Of a DNA stretch of 64,000 nt, positions 60,660 to 64,000 are shown in pieces (the first letter of the stretch is position 1; the number at the start of each line of letters is the position of its first letter). Both the position numbers and the translations under genes were made by a program. The notes under the pieces are model-generated. The model worked only from the letters and a program-made list of their open reading frames with translations. It had not been told where the DNA came from and made no database searches. The stretch comes from Bacillus pumilus (GTDB lineage Bacteria; Bacillota; Bacilli; Bacillales; Bacillaceae). The stretch covers positions 1 through 64,000 of the forward strand of contig NZ_NKHG01000100.1 in the NCBI RefSeq assembly GCF_002744245.1, in the 5' to 3' direction.

Positions 60660-62036
60660 TTCCTTGATTTAATGGGATTACCATGTCCATATAGTAACCA
60701 GTTACTGCACTGTCATTTGCTGATAATAAGCCGGTTAGCTTTAGCTCTCCTGTTTTATATATAAGTAGTTTACTGTAACCTGTCGTACCAGATACCGGCA
60801 CTGTCATGACGAGCCCTTTTTCAGGTAAACCCGTGATTGGAATCATTCCACAGATGACTTCTCTATTTGCTTTTAGGTGACCTCTCAGCAATAATAGATT
60901 TCCCCATTTAGCGTATTCAACCGCTCTATCTCCTATAGAAGAACCTTTGTCTAAGGTAACGTTCAGCCACGAGACACTTTCAAACTCAGCATTTGTAACT
61001 ATCTGTTTCCAGCCTCTGAAAATACCATCTGTATGAACGGTACCATACCAATGGTTATTATCGTAGCTTCGACTGACATGAAAAGTTTTTCGGTTATTTC
61101 CTGTTTCTATAATATCTACGTTAAACCAAGAAGAATCAGTTGTGGTGGGCATATTCACCGCATTCGTTCCAGACACATAATAAAAACCAGAAGGCAAAGT
61201 TAAAATATCTGTGCCAGTCGGAATAAGCATTCTATTTCCATTAGCTTTTAATAATGGATGATCGTTCAATCTCTTCCAACCGCTCCATTCTTGCTGATTG
61301 TCTGTTACATTAGTGTTTGAGCGATTGATATACACATCTCCTGTATTATTTGCTCCTATGATCCATCCATAGGTATTTTCACTAAATACAGATAAGGCCC
61401 TCATGGAACTTCTTGTTGGCAGATCTGGGTGTGCTTCATGGATATACCATGAATGCACACCAGGCAATTTTATTAGTTTATCTAAAATACTAGGATCATT
61501 TGCATTAATTCTTTCATATGCTTTGCCATCGTCAGCAGTAATTTTAGATAATTGCCCTGCATCCCATTTGTTTTTTTCATCTAGAGTAGGCATTTGCAGC
61601 CAATTTCGCAATGTCATTCACATGATAGGAAAAACAAAATGCATTACCCGACGTGTCAATTGCGACCCCTACTCCAATATTATTTTGACCTACAAGCTGA
61701 AATCCTCTTAATGCAGCGCCCCCAACAGCAGGAGAATCGATTACTCCAGAACCTCAACGAACAGGCACCCAATGATTTAATTTCGTTATAAATACTGCCA
61801 CCAGCAGGGATATTGATTAGCTGAGATCCGTTATCACTCGTCATTTTATATAGCTGAGATTCATTCCATTTCTTCTTTTCTGTGCCAGATACGTGAGGAA
61901 TTGAATCCCGGACATGAAGATTGAATTGTTCTAACAGTTCCGTGTCATTTTCAATCAAAATCTTCATCATATTGTTAAATAGATCTGCATGTGCTTTGTC
62001 ATTTATTTCAAAAGAATGCGGTGTTTTTAAAACCAT
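60634..62036 (-). pseudogene. Disrupted tail-fibre gene of the second prophage
   Basis: An N-terminal frame starts at 62036 (HSFEINDKAHADLFNNMMKIL) and leaves the coding frame at about 61750. The homologous sequence continues in the next frame (GSGVIDSPAVGGAALRGFQL, DTSGNAFCFSYH) to about 61620, then shifts again into the frame ending at 60634 (LQMPTLDEKNKWDAGQL onwards). Each step is +1, so two single-base insertions or equivalents would explain it. The intact gene would be ~466 codons. Homologous to 62417-63559. Confidence 0.8.
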
Positions 62037-62105
62037 CTTCCTCCTCCTTATATTTTAATGATTATTTTAGAACCAAAAAGCTCCTTAAATTACTTTATTA
62101 TAGCT

Positions 62106-62405
62106 TTATAGAGATTTTAACTCTTTTATGTCACGCAATATCTGTGTCATTTGCTTTGTTAAAAAAGCATTTTGTTCCTTCAATATTTCAAGGTCATTAG
62201 GTATTGGTTTTGTTTTTAAGCTATTAATATAATCTTGCGTGGCTGTTTCCTCCCATTTACGTGCTTTGGGATCGTATTTTGCAATATACGATTCAACAGG
62301 AGGTGGTACCTCTGTAAAACCTTCAGGAATTTCTTCATTTTCATTCATGAGTTTTTCTTCACCAGGTATATAAATCAATTGATCATTATACTTATAAATC
62401 CACAT
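62106..62405 (-). CDS. XkdW-like protein, copy 2 of the second prophage
   Basis: 99 aa (YKYNDQLIYIPGEEKLM, WEETATQDYINSL, then a coiled coil). It follows the intact fibre gene 62417-63559, so fibre and chaperone occur twice in tandem here. Confidence 0.72.
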   Translation of the reverse strand: MWIYKYNDQLIYIPGEEKLMNENEEIPEGFTEVPPPVESYIAKYDPKARKWEETATQDYINSLKTKPIPNDLEILKEQNAFLTKQMTQILRDIKELKSL

Positions 62406-62416
62406 TTTAGTTCCTC

Positions 62417-63559
62417 CTATAATGTGCTAAATTTAACTAGAAAGGTAATGAATTCTGTTGGATTGGATGAGTTAGAAGATAATTGTACACACACTCTTCC
62501 GTCAGTTGTGATGAATGTCCGATGATATTGTGGTACCCCAGATGTACCAAGACTAGAAGCTACCCCAACATAATAAACAGACTGTTTTGGACGGTAGCCT
62601 TCTGGCAAGACAAATACAGGTATTTCGCCTAAAGGACCATCTCTAACGGCTCCCGTTATCTCCACTTCTCCTAATGCATTTTTCCCAAACCTAATAGGCA
62701 AAGAGCTTGAACTATATTGTTTCCACCCGTTAAGTAGTCTAGGTGTGGTCCATGTTATTTGTTGATCGACTTCATTAAGAGTACGTCGCCAGCCTTGCCA
62801 GCCTAAATTTAAATCGAGATAATTCGTATACATGTTATTTTTATTATCTACGGCAATGACCCATCCATAAGTTCCTTTGTTATTACTATCAGATGAAGTA
62901 AAATGATAAAAACCTCTGGCCGATACTTCAGAAGGATTATCTTGTGCCCCGGCCATGGAGTAGAATGTACCAAATGTTTTCCCTGTTTCAGTTATTTTAT
63001 CTAGAAGACTATCAGTAGCACCTACTGATACACGCACACCACCCGTATCATTTGTAATTTTAATCAACTGACTCTCATTCCATTTATTTAAATCGGATAT
63101 ACTCGGGAGGGGTGTCCAAGTTATAGTAGTATGACCATGATTATAGTAAAAGCTGTAAGCATTTCCTGCTATGTCTACTGCAAAGCCTGTCCCAATATTA
63201 TTTTGACCTACTATTTGCATACCTCTCAATGATATATTTGTCGGTGATGGAGAATCCTCGACTCCAGAAGCTGCATAAAAGGTACATGTTCCTTTATCCT
63301 TAATCGCATCAAATATTTTTGAATCAGCTGAGACATTTATAAGCTGCATACCGTTATCTGCAGTTATTTTATAGCTTTGTGAGTCGTTCCATTTTTTCTT
63401 TTCGTCTTCAGAAGCATGTAATTTCATATCATGTGTGTGGCTGGTAAGCTGCTCCAGCAATCCATTGTCGTTTTCAAGCAAGGTCTGAACCATTTCATTG
63501 AATAAATCAGCATGAGCTTTGTCACTGGTTTCAAAAGCTTTCGGTTTATTTATTTCCAT
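62417..63559 (-). CDS. Tail fibre protein of the second prophage
   Basis: 380 aa with the same N-terminal helix (ETSDKAHADLFNEMVQTLLEND) and knob-like repeats (KKWNDSQSYKIT, NKWNESQLIKIT, GWRRTLN) as 11916-13037. Its C-terminal ends align in type (PEGYRPKQSVYYVGVASS). Confidence 0.82.
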   Translation of the reverse strand: MEINKPKAFETSDKAHADLFNEMVQTLLENDNGLLEQLTSHTHDMKLHASEDEKKKWNDSQSYKITADNGMQLINVSADSKIFDAIKDKGTCTFYAASGVEDSPSPTNISLRGMQIVGQNNIGTGFAVDIAGNAYSFYYNHGHTTITWTPLPSISDLNKWNESQLIKITNDTGGVRVSVGATDSLLDKITETGKTFGTFYSMAGAQDNPSEVSARGFYHFTSSDSNNKGTYGWVIAVDNKNNMYTNYLDLNLGWQGWRRTLNEVDQQITWTTPRLLNGWKQYSSSSLPIRFGKNALGEVEITGAVRDGPLGEIPVFVLPEGYRPKQSVYYVGVASSLGTSGVPQYHRTFITTDGRVCVQLSSNSSNPTEFITFLVKFSTL

Positions 63560-63572
63560 TTAGAATCCCCCA

Positions 63573-63956
63573 TTAATAAATATCATCAATCTCAAATACG
63601 AATTCGATGTCGCCGTCTTTTTGTTTGTCTGTCATGGTGCGGATGGCGGTGAATTTGCCGGCTTCGTCGACAAGGGCTAGTTCATTGATGACTTCTCCTG
63701 CGAGTTCTCCTTCGGCGATTGTACAGGTGTAGCGGATTTTTGCTGGTTCCATGAAGGTAAACGAATCAATATTCTTTTGAACTAGTTCTTTTTTTAGTGT
63801 TTGTTCAGTACCGTCAAGAGAAATCGGTTTTCCATCCTTTGTGCCCCCATTTCCGAACGCCATTTTGACGACTTTTGTGAGTTTTGTTCCTTCTGCTCTT
63901 GCCTTTGCCATTTGTTGCCGTGCATACAGTGTTGTTACAGTTAAATGATCAGCCAT
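63573..63956 (-). CDS. Tail-collar fibre domain protein of the second prophage
   Basis: 127 aa, nearly identical to 13055-13438 with only a few substitutions (for example KNIDSFTFMEP for KDIDSYEFMEP). This is the best-conserved gene pair between the two prophages. Confidence 0.8.
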   Translation of the reverse strand: MADHLTVTTLYARQQMAKARAEGTKLTKVVKMAFGNGGTKDGKPISLDGTEQTLKKELVQKNIDSFTFMEPAKIRYTCTIAEGELAGEVINELALVDEAGKFTAIRTMTDKQKDGDIEFVFEIDDIY

Positions 63957-63967
63957 TGTGATCCTCC

Positions 63968-64000
63968 TTATAGCTCTATTTTTTTAGAAGTTGCTGCTAG
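63968..64000 (-). CDS. XkdU-like protein, C-terminal end (cut by window)
   Basis: The last ten codons and stop (LAATSKKIEL) match the end of the XkdU-like protein at 13451-14374 (LAATSKKIDL), in the same gene order. The rest lies outside the window. Confidence 0.75.
   Translation of the reverse strand, partial: LAATSKKIEL

Overview
The window is a Bacillus chromosome segment, most likely from the B. subtilis/pumilus group. The left flank has the Bacillus order floT(yuaG)-yuaF-yuaE-gbsB-gbsA-gbsR, and the rest consists of PBSX/skin-type contractile-tailed prophage genes. Shine-Dalgarno sites are strong and TTG/GTG starts are common.

Layout. Positions 1-6400 are host: the flotillin/NfeD membrane pair with a textbook sigma-W promoter, a DinB-like protein, and the choline-to-glycine-betaine operon gbsAB with its divergent repressor gbsR. 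A tRNA-Ala(GGC) gene follows and is the attachment site of a ~52 kb prophage. Its 5' 38 bases (inside a 39-bp direct repeat) remain at 6431-6469, and the intact tRNA is at 58412-58484. The prophage reads as follows. At the left end are a two-pheromone phr gene, a frameshifted rap, and a plus-strand cassette (secreted protein, lipoprotein, small membrane protein) that looks like lysogenic conversion. Lysis genes (amidase, XhlB holin, BhlA) come next, then tail, baseplate, tape measure, sheath and tube, head, portal and terminase genes, all on the minus strand and in PBSX/skin order. After these come a cytosine methyltransferase with a ParB-like partner, a frameshifted CotD-like spore-coat gene, and an LXG toxin with two immunity-type genes. 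The middle region holds ArpU, YopX, Rha/ORF6C and many small genes. The replication and recombination genes are RusA, DnaB helicase, helicase loader, an initiator carrying iterons, MBL hydrolase, RecT and an SMC-like ATPase. At the right end is a divergent CI/Cro-type switch with repressor, lipoprotein, ImmA protease and tyrosine integrase.

Downstream of the tRNA (58.5-64 kb) lies the lysis/tail-fibre end of a second PBSX-like prophage. It is closely related to the first, but its fibre-chaperone unit is duplicated and one fibre copy is broken.

The most interesting signals are not protein genes: (i) the prophage supplies its own promoter to the host tRNA-Ala; (ii) a canonical -1 frameshift site with a 12-bp downstream stem fuses the tail chaperone to a second frame; (iii) a type I toxin with a convergent antisense RNA sits inside the tail operon; (iv) several short plus-strand promoter-to-terminator units lie in gaps of the minus-strand operons, the best being a ~108-nt structured RNA candidate next to the terminase genes; (v) five to six 11-bp iterons lie inside the initiator gene; (vi) tandem operators lie in front of two regulators. 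All calls are by eye; no searches or folding programs were run.
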